Shown here: positions 9,030 to 20,189 of the stretch, piece after piece
Layout of the letters: every line of letters begins with the position of its first letter
How positions within the stretch are numbered: position 1 is the first letter of the stretch
Origin: Polytrichum commune
Taxonomy: Eukaryota; Streptophyta; Polytrichopsida; Polytrichales; Polytrichaceae
Direction of reading: 5' to 3'
DNA: 60,000 bases
Assembly: GCA_950295325.1 (NCBI GenBank)
Contig: OX485805.1
Location: forward strand, 29,563,501-29,623,500
Notes under the pieces: model-generated
Database searches by the model: none
Seen by the model: only the letters and a program-made list of their open reading frames with translations
What the model was told of the DNA's origin: nothing
Made by a program: the position numbers and the translations under genes

Positions 9030-10526
9030 AAACCCACAATGGGATGGTCACCGAATCAATAACGCAAAATGAATTAGTATCCAGGTACAAAGGTCAAAAG
9101 GTGAAAGGCAACCTGCACCTGCACCTGCAAACACCACCAAAACTTATGGTCTATTGGTCATTAACCCAGCCTCACCACAAGTGAAAACAAGCACCGCCCA
9201 CTTGGTGCACAAACAAAGGTTCCGTCGGTCATTAATCCGACCTCACCTCCACAATACACTATCACAATCTAGGACTACACAAAATGGGGCAGTGCTAGAA
9301 CACTCCAGCACTACAGCCCGCCACAGGGGAAGGTACCAAAACAAAATACAAGGAACAATGCAAGAACAGCACTGAATCCTCTTCCCCAAAACAACACTTA
9401 AACAAAAATTGAAAGCAACCGCGACCAACCGGCACCCGCCTGCGGTTGGAGGTCAAAAATCAAAGGCCATGTTGTTTAGGAAAAGAAAATTGCATAAGCA
9501 CATCTCTCATCTCCCCACTACCACCTAAAAATCCCTCCATACAAGAATGTCGAGAATATGTGTTGACAAACACAATTCGACCCTAATAATAATTTATTTG
9601 GGGCCGAACAGAAATCCCATATGCCATCCAATCTCCAATGACACCCCCTCGGAAATGTTGTGCAACACAACCCCTAAAAGAAATTCTAAGTACCTTAATA
9701 TTTCAAAGAACTTTGGATTTTTATTTTTTTATTTTTTTTACCTTGTGTTTTTTTTAATTATTATTATTATTAATGAAAACAAAGTTTCCGCTAAAATTTT
9801 CTTTTTCAATCCCTAAGAAATTAACCTTTAGATAGAAAAGAAAACATTAGAAGTTGAAGGAAACATAAAATAATTAATTAAGTTAATTAAATAAAAAAAT
9901 CCGGTTTTAATTATTTAAATAAATAAATAGGAAAACCTTTTTTAATTAATTAATTAATTAATTACAACAAAAATATTAAGGTACTTGGACAACACAAAAA
10001 AAAATTGAAAAAAAAATGCAAACAAGGCGCCCTGACCTGTAGAGGTCGCCCTGACCTACACAAGTCGCCCTGCCTGTAGGGACCGCCCTGGTGTATTGCC
10101 GTTGGCGGACGCCGAGTACCGCCAGCTGACGCCGGCTACTGCCGGGCCAGGGAGGAGCCAGGGAGCTCCGGCTCCCTGAGGACTCCTCCCTCCTTTTTTT
10201 TTTTTTTTTTTTTTATATATGTGTTTGATTCAAAGATTCTTCCACTTAGAATCACAACTCCGCTTTCAAAGCTCAATGTCACGAATTCAAGCTTGAATGT
10301 GAGCAAGACAACACGAAATTCCGCGGAAAATTCAAGGATTTCTCACCACAATTCAAAGTGATGTGTAAACTTCACAAGCACACCTATTTCTTCTTGTTGC
10401 TTCAATAATCCGCGATGTTTGTCGTTCTCCACTCCAAAATCCCGCCACCACTTGTCATCACACTCTTTCTTAGATGTTGTAGCTCAAGATTTGAAGAAAA
10501 GAAAAGGATCAAGCATTTTTGCCAAG
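9030..10526 (-). other. Retrotransposon 5' leader, non-coding
   Basis: This lies between the right-hand repeat and the Gag start and has no sustained reading frame. It contains an AT-rich block (about 9720-10020) with a TTAA-phased run, then a GC-rich block (about 10025-10190), then about 22 T residues (10193-10214). The last 20 bases before the repeat read TTGGCAAAAATGC on the minus strand and occupy the place of a primer-binding site, but match none of the common plant ones that I recognise. Confidence 0.6.
10025..10095. repeat. Short tandem repeat of a CGCCCTG phrase
   Basis: The phrase CGCCCTG occurs four times within about 65 bases (from 10027), spaced by about 18 bases with intervening CCTGTAG or CCTACA. 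It sits in the leader of the retrotransposon and could form stable RNA structure. No function is known to me. Confidence 0.6.
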
Positions 10527-10860
10527 TGAGAAGGAAGAGAGTAGAACACTCATAAGAGCTCTAATTTCTCTCCAAATGCACACAACTAGTCAAGCTATCT
10601 CTCACTCCACCAAGGGAGAATCCAAGAGTGTAAGTAGGGGAAGAAGAACTCAAGATTTATTGCAAAATTATGCAATCTATACCTCACACAAGCTCTCTCC
10701 ACACACTAACTCACAAGACTTGACTTGGCAAGAATGCCAAGCCAAGGAGGAGGCTCCTCACTTAGGAGCCTTCCTCTCCACATCTAGATTCATCCATCCA
10801 AATCTAGATGGATGAAACCCAACGGATAAGGTGTGGCCGTCGACGCCGCATACCGTGACA
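10527..10860 (-). repeat. 334-bp terminal repeat, right copy; candidate 5' LTR
   Basis: On the minus strand it begins TGTCACGG and ends TTCTCA, giving TG...CA termini. It matches 1089-1421 with 5 mismatches. It lies at the upstream end of the element, where a 5' LTR is expected. It lacks the 106-bp segments that flank the left copy. The bases after 10860 (ATGGT) do not match the bases before 983 (CATAG), so no target duplication is visible. Confidence 0.75.
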
Positions 10861-11147
10861 ATGGTGTTAAGTGTGAGTGCCCCGGTTGTGCATAAATGCT
10901 TGAGGTGAAAGATATCTTAAGGGTAGGCGCCTTTTTCTTTCTTTCAAACTTGCACAAGACCTATGAACAAGGCATTCTTGTCAATTTGTCTCGCCATGCG
11001 AGTGGCATGGAGCGTAGGTACAAATACAAATCTCATAGCTTAGACTAAATTAAATAATGGTCTTGACTATGTTTTTGATGCACTACAATTTAGGGTCTAT
11101 AATACACTAACACAAACACTCATTTCTAAGTGGGAGGTATGTAACAC

Positions 11148-11179
<32 letters not shown>

Positions 11180-12410
11180 TGGTTACCTTTGCTATTTCTA
11201 ATTCCAACTAGACCATGTTATATGTAAGACTAGAGGACTCTACCCTGGGAGATCTAATAATTTTACAATGTAAATGGGAATTACCCACTAGTTGGGGCTA
11301 TGGTGTTACACAATGCTCACCTCATAACTAATGACCATTAGTTAAAGAGCACTTAACTCACCCCAAAGGCATGGAGGGAGAGCCAATTAACTATATGCTT
11401 GAGGACTAGTTGAGGGGAGCGTCACCTCTTAGTTCCTACAAGTATATAAGGCTCAAGGTTGGGTGGATCATGACTCTTGCTTCCTCTATGTTTATGAGAG
11501 ACGTTATATAATGCTTGTAAGAAGTTCTACACTAAAGAAGTGCACTAGTTGGTCAAGAACTTTACCCAAGACAAGGTTATTTGAGGTTACAGATGGTTTG
11601 GCATACAAGATGGAATTTCAAAATAAATAAATGCCTCGAGTTAATCTTCTTCATAGGCCAAGTTTTGTCCAAGGGCTTGAAGGTGCCATATAAACTTGAC
11701 CTCCGGAGAACTCCCCTAACAGAAAGTGTTGCCATGTTGGCAACCATGTCATTTTTTCATCCATACTTGAAGTTCTCCACCAGAGAAGTCCATGTCATAG
11801 TTAAACCCCAGCCAATCAAGAACCATTTCAAAGCCAATCATAATGCTCCTTTCCCCTAAAATTCTTGATGATGCACTTCTTCGCCGTACCGTAAACTTGC
11901 CCTAAGGGTTGGTTCATGTGGAGTCCTCCTTCCCAAGTCCCACTCATGTTAGCAAGTCCCAGCATGGAGGCAATGTCCCAACTTTTGAGCCTCAAGAAAC
12001 CATTAAAATATGGTTGATTATCATTAAAGTTGGATCATGCATATTTTATGCAAAAATATTCACGGGACTTGAGATGAGAGTTGGGTCAACTCTCAACACA
12101 AGTCCCGAGCCTCACCTCCAAAAAGGGTTGCCATGTGGACATCCATGTCATACTTGGGGCTTAAGACTTGGGACCCATGTGAAGTGCTAAGTCCCAACTT
12201 CCAAGTTCTCAACAACTGAGATTGCACAGATTGACCTCAAGTGACTTGGGAATTAGGTCTTGGGACCTGTGTGACCTGGCCCTAAGTCGGCATGTCTGCA
12301 ACGGGGTAGTTTGTTGTTGTTGTCGTCGTTGCATGTCACTTGCATGTGCAAAAGCAGATGCTAGTATAACTTAATATAATCATATTCAAACACACATAAA
12401 GGGGTTTGGG
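10861..12410. other. Non-coding stretch, no gene seen
   Basis: It contains a (GT)n run at 11148-11169 passing into (TA)n to 11179, and otherwise unremarkable sequence. The short frames at 11581-12190 are proline- and serine-rich without known motifs and are unlikely to be genes. Confidence 0.5.
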
Positions 12411-12413
12411 AAC

Positions 12414-12414
<1 letters not shown>

Positions 12415-12446
<32 letters not shown>
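12415..12446. repeat. (CTAT)8 microsatellite
   Basis: About eight CTAT units lie just outside the left arm of the foldback element. Confidence 0.9.
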
Positions 12447-12454
12447 ACGCACAG

Positions 12455-13620
12455 TCTAGGGCAAACATTAAACACCCCCCTACGAACTTTGGGGGGTGTC
12501 AGATCTGGGCGGGGGCAACCCTCCCAGGAAATTTTTGAACCCGACCGAAAATTGTTGCCCGCCCAGCTCAACTTCGAGAAAAATATTGCTCTTGCATTCT
12601 TGAAGGCCGCTTGACTACAAATCTCATATTGAGTGCACTTCACCTTCAAGGCCCAAAATCCAATATATATGTTCACTTCCATTGAGTAAATAAGCAATTG
12701 ACTAGGATTTCATTATCAAAGTGAAACCGTCAATAAAGCAGGTAATTGACTTGGATGTCAAAAATATTACAAAACCCTCACTACCACAGAGGTTATAATA
12801 TTTGTGACTTACAATTTGAAATTGTCTTTGTCATTCTAAAATGGCACTTAAATTAGTGTGCTGATTTACTATGTATATTTTATACTATTTTATGTAATGT
12901 TGTCTACTTTCACATGTATTCATGCGCATTCAAACTAATTAAGTGTGATTGAATGTAATTAAGTCTAATAATCCCAAATAAATCAGAAAGTATGTTTACC
13001 TAGTTAAGTCAACTTAATTAATTAAAAAAATGCACTGTAATTAATTATTTTATAGAATTAATTATAATAATTTGTTTTTGGAAATAATTCCAGTGAATTC
13101 ATTATTATAATTAATTAATTTCAGTCTTAATTAATTATTGAATGCATATGAATACATGTGAAAGTAGACAACATTACCTAAAATATTATAAAATATACAT
13201 ACTAAATCAGCACACTAATTCAAGTGTCATTTTAGAATGACAAAGACAAATTCAAGTTGTAAGTCACAAAAATTATAACCTCAGTGGTAGTGAGGGTTTT
13301 GTGATATTTTGGACTTCCAAATCAATTACATGCTTTACTGACGGTTTCACTTTGATAATGAAATCCCAGTCAATTCCTTATTTACTCAATGAAAGTGAAC
13401 ATATATATTAGATTTTGGGCCTTGAAGGTGACGTGCACTCAATATGGGATTTGTAGTCAAGCGACCTTCAAGAATGCAAGAGCAATGTCTTTTGCGAAGT
13501 TGGGCTGGGCGAGCAGCAGTTTTCGGTCGGGTTCAAAAATTTCCCGGGAGGGCTGCCCCCGCCCGGATCGGGCACCTCCCAAAGTTCATAGGGGGGTGTA
13601 TAATGTCTGCCGCAATCTAG
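12455..13620. mobile_element. Foldback-like element (family R1) with about 480-bp inverted arms
   Basis: The left arm (about 12455-12932) is the reverse complement of the right arm (about 13139-13620), with clear but imperfect matching along the whole length, and about 206 bp of AT-rich loop between. Both arms translate to similar short peptides only because they share sequence; there is no sign of a conserved protein. Related solo arms lie at 18370-18740 and 38880-39385, so this is a mobile or amplified family. No target duplication was found with certainty. Confidence 0.75.
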
Positions 13621-14016
13621 CCTTTGGATTATGCAATATGGAGCGTGTATATATATAAGCTGGATATCAGTTATTGGGAAGTAGGTGGACCCGATCCGAT
13701 CAGCAATCCAAGCAGGAAGAATAAATGGGTTGAAGATCGGGCAGGGTTTTGATCTGATTCCCGAGTCAATATAATACTATTACACATAGTACATTAATCT
13801 TATACCATTCTCACATATAATATTAGTATCATACTTGAACTGTTTTTAGGGTCTCCAAAAAGGACCTTTTAAATCTCCAAGCATGTTACACCTGACCCTC
13901 ACTGCTAAAGTTGGTCTTATTTATAATTATGGTCCACCCACCACAGCATTCCACATGCATTGTAAAAGAGTGTTTTTGGAACTTGTTGTGTTTTGGGCTT
14001 CATCATAATTAAATCA
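13621..14016. other. Non-coding stretch, no gene seen
   Basis: No coding features or clear repeats were recognised. Confidence 0.4.
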
Positions 14017-14047
14017 GGGCCACTTCACACACAAGGCTGAGGGCCTC
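14017..14047. repeat. Solo terminus of the Harbinger/Tourist-type MITE family
   Basis: The first 30 or so bases match one end of the MITEs at 28026-28523 and 42841-43339 (GGGCCACTTCACACAC...). No second end is nearby, so this is a remnant. Confidence 0.6.
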
Positions 14048-14149
14048 TTCAATGCACATGTTGATTATGGCCATGTTAGAAATGGCTACCTTGGGGACCA
14101 CATACATGTGATTATTCACATTCTATGTAGTAATTACACACATTCGATG

Positions 14150-14345
14150 TTTTAATGTTCCATTGTTTTGGTGTTTTAGAGTTGAGCGAAAATTCAAGAG
14201 ACTTGGTTTTAAATTTGGGACGCTTACAGATGAAACATTTGTTTGAAAATGCGATTTTAATGTTATAGAAATGCAAATGCAGTTGATGGGATTCAAACCC
14301 ACATTTTTTTGGTCCTAAAACACAATGTAACTATGCTATCCACAT
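14150..14345 (-). repeat. Possible tRNA-derived SINE
   Basis: On the minus strand TAGCATAGTTAC (14327-14338) resembles an internal RNA polymerase III A box. GGTTTGAATCC (14289-14299) matches the B-box consensus, about 27 bases downstream. This spacing is that of tRNA genes and tRNA-derived SINEs. The flanking bases do not fold convincingly into a full tRNA. The element ends are guesses. Confidence 0.4.
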
Positions 14346-15259
14346 CTTCTTGAGGGAGATGATGGAAGTTTCATATTTATATATAATACTAATAAAGAGC
14401 AAGGTGATAATGGATTTTGACGTTCCCCTCCGTTCCCCACAATATCCCCTTTGGGGGAACATTGTGGGGAACAACAAAATCCATTCCTACCTTGTTTTTT
14501 TTTATTAATGAGATCCTCTAGGGAACAAAATGGGAACATTGATCAAGAATGTACACCTATCATGATTATGAAACATTTGTGTAGTTAAACATTGTAACAC
14601 TAAAATGTCATGACTAAAATGACATGTTTTTGTGGGCTTTCACATCTGCATATATGGATGAAAAACCCAAAATTTCATCTGATTGTTTTTTGCAACTAAC
14701 CTCAATTGAACATTTGCATAAAATGTTGGAAAATCAAAGATGAGCAATATTGATAACCAAAATCTAGTAACTTAAAACATTCCAGCAGACAACTCAATAA
14801 TTGACCTTCTTATCTATCAAAGACCAAAATTACAAGTGCAACCTAACAATAAATATGAGTTGAATGACCAAATGTACAACATCATAGATAGATACCTACT
14901 CACTTCAGTTGGTGTAAATTGGCTCCTCCTCCTTCCTCCTCGTTCTCCTCCTCCTTCATTAAGCTTGGCAATAAAGAAAAGATGGAAATTACAGTCTACG
15001 CTCAAATTATGCTCAAACCTAAATTTTTGTCCCATGGCACACCACAAAGAGCCCTAACATACATGAATGTAGTGTTTGGAATGACAATACAAATCTCATC
15101 CAAAATGATGTTAACCAAAGCAAGTACTAAGAATTTAATGTGGGCCACACAAATTTCCCACCCACCTAATCAGACAAAACAATGTAGTGGCGGAAACTAT
15201 GTTAGGGCACATGCAATAGCCACCAAGATTATAATGTCTTGAATTTGGGCCCTGATATA
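14346..15259. other. Non-coding stretch, no gene seen
   Basis: An inverted pair of 'gttcccca' phrases at about 14430-14475 makes a small hairpin. The open frames over 14817-15242 overlap each other on both strands and have no known motifs. Confidence 0.4.
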
Positions 15260-17060
15260 ATTAGTATTGCCCCTGTCCAGGGTGGTCATATGCAATCAAG
15301 TTATGTTATCCACACTATGGTTCTTCATTACGGTGTGGGGAGGGTCAAACAAATTTCTTAGGAACATTAGAGGGGCCATTCGCAACTATTTGTGGTCTGG
15401 AAAAGAACAACTTACCCGCACCGAGGTGAGCTGGCAAGAGTGTTGCATGAAGAAGAAAGAGGGAGGATTCGAGTTGGTAGACCCGGAAACGGCTAAAACT
15501 AGCCTTATGTGCAAATGGATTGTTAGAACTATGGAACCAGGAGAGTCTAATCTTCAACTTATGCTAAGATATAGGCTAGCAAGGTTCAACCCCCAAAGGG
15601 AGAAAAGATGGGGAGTTAACTTTGATTGGTTCACCAATAAACAACACATTGGTTTCACGGGATCAAAAATATGGGGTCACATTAACAAAGCGTGGAAGGT
15701 CATGGTTAAAGGGGTGTATCAAGTTCCGTCATGCACACGGATGGAACTCTTGCACTCAAACATTTGGTGGTCGGATGGAGTGGATCTACTTAACAAAGGA
15801 TTTGCCTACCCTAAAGGCCTCCACTTCTACTGCCAAGGAATTAGGCAAATTGATGACATTTGGGATAGTACACAACAAGATTTTCTCTCATGGGAAAGAG
15901 CGTGTAAGTTTAGGCTCACCAATACGGAGCTTGGAGACTGGGAGGATCTGATTGATAAAATCTCCAACCAATGGCATCAACTCTTGGAAACTGATGAAGA
16001 CACTACCTATGCCGGTCAATGGTTGGGGTATTATGTTGTTGGAGAAGAAGACCCGGCATTTGTCTTCCAATGTGATACGAACTTCACTCCTGAATGTTTG
16101 TAGTGGCACAATCTTACATTGCCTCTCCCGGTGCAATGTTTCATGGTGGGTACACACTCACGTTGCCTTAGAGTTTGGGAACATCCTCTAGGGGAGATAG
16201 AAGGTTTCTTTCATAAAGTAAAAGTCTTTCACACCAATAGGGGACCTAAAAGGGAAGGGAAAAGAGAGGAAATAATCTTCTTCTATGGCAAATTGGGATC
16301 CCTTGGATGGGACCCGGATAGGTGGCGATGGATGGACGGGAGACAGTTCCTTGACTACACCACCAAGGATGGTCGTGACTCTATCATCTAAAGAAACCCG
16401 GGAATCACCCGTGCAATAAATAAATGGAAAGGTTACCTCCCCGGTAACTATAGATTTTACTGGTTGCAAATTTGGGATCCACTTAGCCGGTAAAGAAGTT
16501 GCGTTCATCTAGTCAATTTGGCATAAAGCAGTCGCAGTCAATGAATGGAGGGCCATGATCACACTAGCCTCAATCTCTAAGCAATGCATTTTTTGCCTCC
16601 CTAATACAAGCGAATCAATCAAGCATAAATTTTGGGATTGCATTCAAGCTAGGAGGGCGTGGAGATGGGCCACCTTCATTATGCATGAACTCTGTGGGGT
16701 TAGATCTAACAACTATGATAGCTTCAATTGGAAGCAAGCCATGTTCGGGGAAAGAATCCCAAAGAGATATAATAAAATGATCAAAGTTTGGCACCTCCTC
16801 AGGGGCATTACTCTTTGGACTATTTGGATCGAAAGGAACGACAAGGTCTTCAATCAAACACAATGGCATGAGTCTAAGCTCAAACACCATATTTGGGACG
16901 AACTCATCATCTACGCCAAATCGGCGTGGCAAAGAGTGTTGACAATGATTAAGATTAGTAGCTTCTATGCGGTTGCAATGCTCCAAAAGTTTGACAAAAC
17001 ACGGGGGGCTAGGAATGTTCTTTGTAGAAGACACAACCTGCATATTGAGTGAAACTAGAA
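15260..17060 (+). pseudogene. LINE (non-LTR retrotransposon) ORF2 C-terminal relic
   Basis: The translation carries hallmarks of the region after the reverse transcriptase core of plant LINEs: RNYLWSGKE, VSWQECCMKKKEGGF and later a zinc-finger reverse-transcriptase-associated region with C-IFC, KHKFWDC and LWTIWIERNDKVFNQ. Reading runs in one frame from 15267 to a TAG at 16101-16103, continues in that frame to about 16390, then moves to another frame near 16490 and passes another in-frame TAG before the clean stretch 16555-17052. The catalytic reverse transcriptase part is absent, so the copy is truncated at its 5' end, as is common for LINEs. The next 215 bases, GC-richer than the surroundings, are probably its 3' untranslated end. 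Confidence 0.8.
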
Positions 17061-17275
17061 AATGCAACGTAGGTAGGTTGTCACGCCCTCTTTGTTGGCG
17101 TTCGAGGTGGCTTGGGGGTTGTCCTTGGTTGCAGTCGGTCCTTGTTTCTTTTATGTGGCGGTGTTTCGCGCCCGAGGGGTTCCACCTCCCCTCAGTGAAG
17201 GGCGCGTCTTTTCTTTTGTGATATTCATTTTGGCGCTGGCTAGTTTGGCGCTCTGTCTAAAAAATCATTTTTTAT
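17061..17275 (+). other. Probable 3' untranslated tail of the LINE relic
   Basis: This GC-rich segment follows the last LINE codons and ends near GGCGCTCTGTCTAAAAAAT, where the sequence becomes AT-rich. The element end is inferred from the composition change. Confidence 0.45.
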
Positions 17276-18369
17276 TTATTTAAAAATTAATTTAAAGAAA
17301 TAAAATTAATTTCTTGTTGTTTGATTGCTTGAAACTTTTCATTGTCCAGTTGCCCACTTCACCAAAGAGTTCCACTTCCAATAGATAATCCAATCAACAA
17401 AACAATAATTTATAAACCAACTTTCAATCTGGCCAAAATTTCACGTACATTCAAAGGCACCATGTTGCATTATAGCAAAATTTCACCTACATTCAAACTC
17501 TTGGGATGCTCCAATTCATGAGAAACATGAATGACATCTTCATCACTCTTCCCATTCTCATTGAAAGCCTTCATTTGGGTACATCCCATGGAACTTGGAC
17601 ACAACGTAGTTTGATACTCCCCCACTTCGTCTCCAAGCTTCTTGCCATTTGTTTCGCAATCGTTATAAGCCGTTTATTATTTCAAACATCTTGTAGTCTG
17701 GCTAAAAAAAATGATCATTCTTTTGATGGGTCGAAATGATTGGATTTTGTGGAATAAATGATTACGATCTAACCAACAATATCTCCTTTGCTGTAACAAA
17801 ACGTGTTGCCTTTACATTGTTGCATTATAGCTTAAGTTATTGGTGTTCATGCCGGTACAATGTACGGGCGTAGTTTTTCTTTCTTTCTTAAGTTATTGGT
17901 GTAGTTGTTGATTCATACATTGTTGCCCAAATTGCAACTCTCTTTGTATGCCAATTCAATGCCATGCAAGCAATCATGTGCCACCTATGCGCTCTAGGGT
18001 GAAGAGGTAGTGCAAATCATGGCAATGGGCTAGCTTAGGGCAGATGCTAAAGGGACACCAACGAGTTATGTTCGGCGTGACAGACGTTAGTGGTGCCCAA
18101 CACCGCCATTACCCCTTGAAACTTTTTGCGTCCCTGCCCACACTGTCCGGGCAAGGTTGCCCAACATCTCTTCCCAAACGCCTCTCTTCCCCGATGTCCC
18201 CCACTCCAACATAATAACAATTGCCTTTTAATATAATTTCTTTAAATACCATGGTGTTGTCCTTCATAAGTCTTGTCATGCATTGAGATTGTCCTTTATC
18301 ACTGTTGTCCTTCATTGCGAATGTCCTTCAGGACTCGGTTTTGTCCTTCATGCCTATTGTCCTTCGCCA
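17276..18369. other. Non-coding stretch, no gene seen
   Basis: The stretch around 18220-18365 repeats 'gtccttca' about six times with short spacers, a weak tandem pattern. Nothing else was recognised. Confidence 0.4.
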
Positions 18370-18740
18370 GGATTGAAGGTTGCTTGTCCATATAACCCAT
18401 ATTGAGTGCACTTCATCTTCAAGGTCCAAAATCCAATATGTATGTTCACTTTCATTGAGTAATGAGCAATTGATGAGAATTTTCTTTTCGAAGTGAAACC
18501 ATCAATAAAACATGTAATTAACTTGGAAGTCAAAAACATTGCAAAAGCCTCATTAGCACTGAGGTTAAAATTATTGTGACTTACCATTGAAAGGGGCTTT
18601 GTCATTCTAAAATGGCACTAAAATTAGCGTTTTAATTCTAGTGTGTTTATTTTATAATATTTTAGTTAATGCCTTCTATTTCCACAAGTATTTATGCACA
18701 TGCCAACTAATTAGGTGTGTTCAAATGTTATCAAGTGGTT
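18370..18740 (+). repeat. Solo arm of repeat family R1
   Basis: It matches the left foldback arm from about 12598 onward in the same orientation, for example 'tattgagtgcacttca' and 'gtgacttac'. It lacks the GC-rich outer part of the arm. Confidence 0.7.
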
Positions 18741-18775
18741 CAGTGTGGGTTGAGGTAGTGAGTGTCGGCCAATAG

Positions 18776-19186
18776 CACGGGGGGATCACTCCATTGTCAA
18801 GTTGAACACCACGTGCGATCAAAAAAAATCTTCTTTTGGTAAGTTGCACCACCAAAATGGGTCAAAATTTTATCAATTTTTTTTCATGAGTAGATATACA
18901 CAGTACTTACGACATAGTTAAAATTAGTAACTAAATTTGATGATTTGTTTTTTTCATAAAACATACCGTTTCTAACTAGAATGACACAGAATTGAACTAA
19001 AACAATTACTATAAAAAAATGAAGATGACCAAAAATTTCAAAAAAATATAGAAAAGATACTATCAATGGTTCTGTACATGTAGAAAAAATATCATAAATT
19101 TTAAAATTATATATGGCATGTAATATAGGGGTAGCAAACTTTGTCCGCACGTGGTGTCAACTTGACAATGAAGTGACCTCCCCGTG
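18776..19186. mobile_element. hAT-type MITE, 411 bp, with 8-bp target duplication
   Basis: The ends are inverted repeats of about 45 bases beginning CACGGGG and continuing to CACCACGTGCG with a few differences. The element is flanked by perfect direct repeats GCCAATAG at 18768-18775 and 19187-19194. An 8-bp target duplication is the mark of hAT transposons. The inside is AT-rich with no transposase, so it is non-autonomous. Confidence 0.8.
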
Positions 19187-19254
19187 GCCAATAGTTGAAC
19201 TCGGTACATTGCCATTGTTGGCAACTCTCTTGTAGACTCATGATCATGCTTGTA

Positions 19255-19515
19255 GCAAATCCAAAATCAAGGCCATAGTCACTACTCTCATAATTTTTGG
19301 AGTTCGTATGGATATTTTGTTCATTATGAAAGTGAAGATTCTTGTGCTCATTCAATGGTCATAAGGGTCCCAACAAATTTTGTTGACTATCGAGCTTCCC
19401 ATGGTTAATGAATTTGTGTATGTAATCTTATTTCTTATAGACTGTTTATTTTACATTGGTGCATCCAATTTTGGATTCACACCTAACCACATACCACTCA
19501 TATATGAGTGGCCAA
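19255..19515 (-). repeat. Repeat family R2 copy
   Basis: It matches the reverse complement of the copies at 38320-38640 and 58795-59195, including the phrase 'cacacctaaccacatac'. Where the plus-oriented copies have a G-run, this copy has ordinary sequence. Confidence 0.6.
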
Positions 19516-20189
19516 TTAAGATAAGTAACCGAATTATGCACATCTACCTTAACCCTTGGTCCACCTTATTGGAGAGAGTATTGCATACGAACCTTGTAGT
19601 ACTCTCATCCATCCAACATAAAAAAAAAACTTGACCCCCTATATGTTTGTGGCCAATTCATCTCAAATGACTTGGATTAGACTAAATAATCTGGGGTCTT
19701 TAAAATCAAATTAAGTTTCAGCATCAAATCATATTACAATAGTAACATCCAAGTTGCACATTATTTAAGGGATTTCATGTTGGGTGAAAAAAGAGGTACA
19801 GTCATATAAGACAATCCCCTCTCTCCCACCTTATTAGAGCAAACTTGCACATGTCATTTGTTCCAAAGGACATCCTGTGATGCATCAAAAAAACCTCCCT
19901 TTGTTGTAGACATCCTTGAGCACCAACACCTCCTCCCTTACAAGATTGGTTCCTATCCTATTGGGTCTATACTAGCCACATGCTAGGTACTTAAAGCTAG
20001 ATAAAACATTTATTCTTTTTTTGCTATCACTCGTACAAAGCTTGATGACATCTAGGCAAAACTAAAACTCGTGCTCCGCGATGTTGGTGGAAGACAACTC
20101 CTTTAGCCCTTTGTATGTTGGAGCAAGGTTGCCTTGACGTTGGCATTGCGCAAAGTCCCTATATTGGCTTGCATAGCGTAGGGGAGTGC
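19516..20189. other. Non-coding stretch, no gene seen
   Basis: No gene or repeat was recognised before the left boundary of the MULE relic. Confidence 0.4.

Larger units (their letters stand above)
983..10860 (-). mobile_element. Degenerate Ty3/gypsy-type LTR retrotransposon carrying a DNA cytosine methyltransferase
   Basis: On the minus strand the order is leader, Gag, two CCHC knuckles, protease, cytosine-C5 methyltransferase, reverse transcriptase, RNase H and integrase. Integrase after RNase H is the Ty3/gypsy order. A 333-bp sequence lies at both ends (1089-1421 and 10528-10860) with 5 mismatches, so insertion is fairly recent. A purine tract (1530-1540, read on the minus strand) sits beside a TG...CA sequence, as expected at the start of a 3' LTR. 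The coding region has nine in-frame stops (8784, 8637, 8292, 4964, 4892, 4058, 3902, 3025, 2839 region and 2533, of which the last few lie in integrase) and two +1 frameshifts (about 5752-5768 and 3867-3880), so this copy cannot make one polyprotein. No chromodomain was seen after integrase. The left boundary (983 or 1089) is uncertain because the end structure is unusual. Confidence 0.9.

Noticed and set aside
8391-9062. Plus-strand frame of 223 codons opposite Gag
   Set aside because: It is an antisense shadow of the Gag region. The minus strand carries the recognisable protein.
12443-12697. Small gene duplicated at 13389-13658
   Set aside because: The similarity follows from the inverted DNA repeat. 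The peptides have no domain, and the solo R1 copies do not keep the frame.
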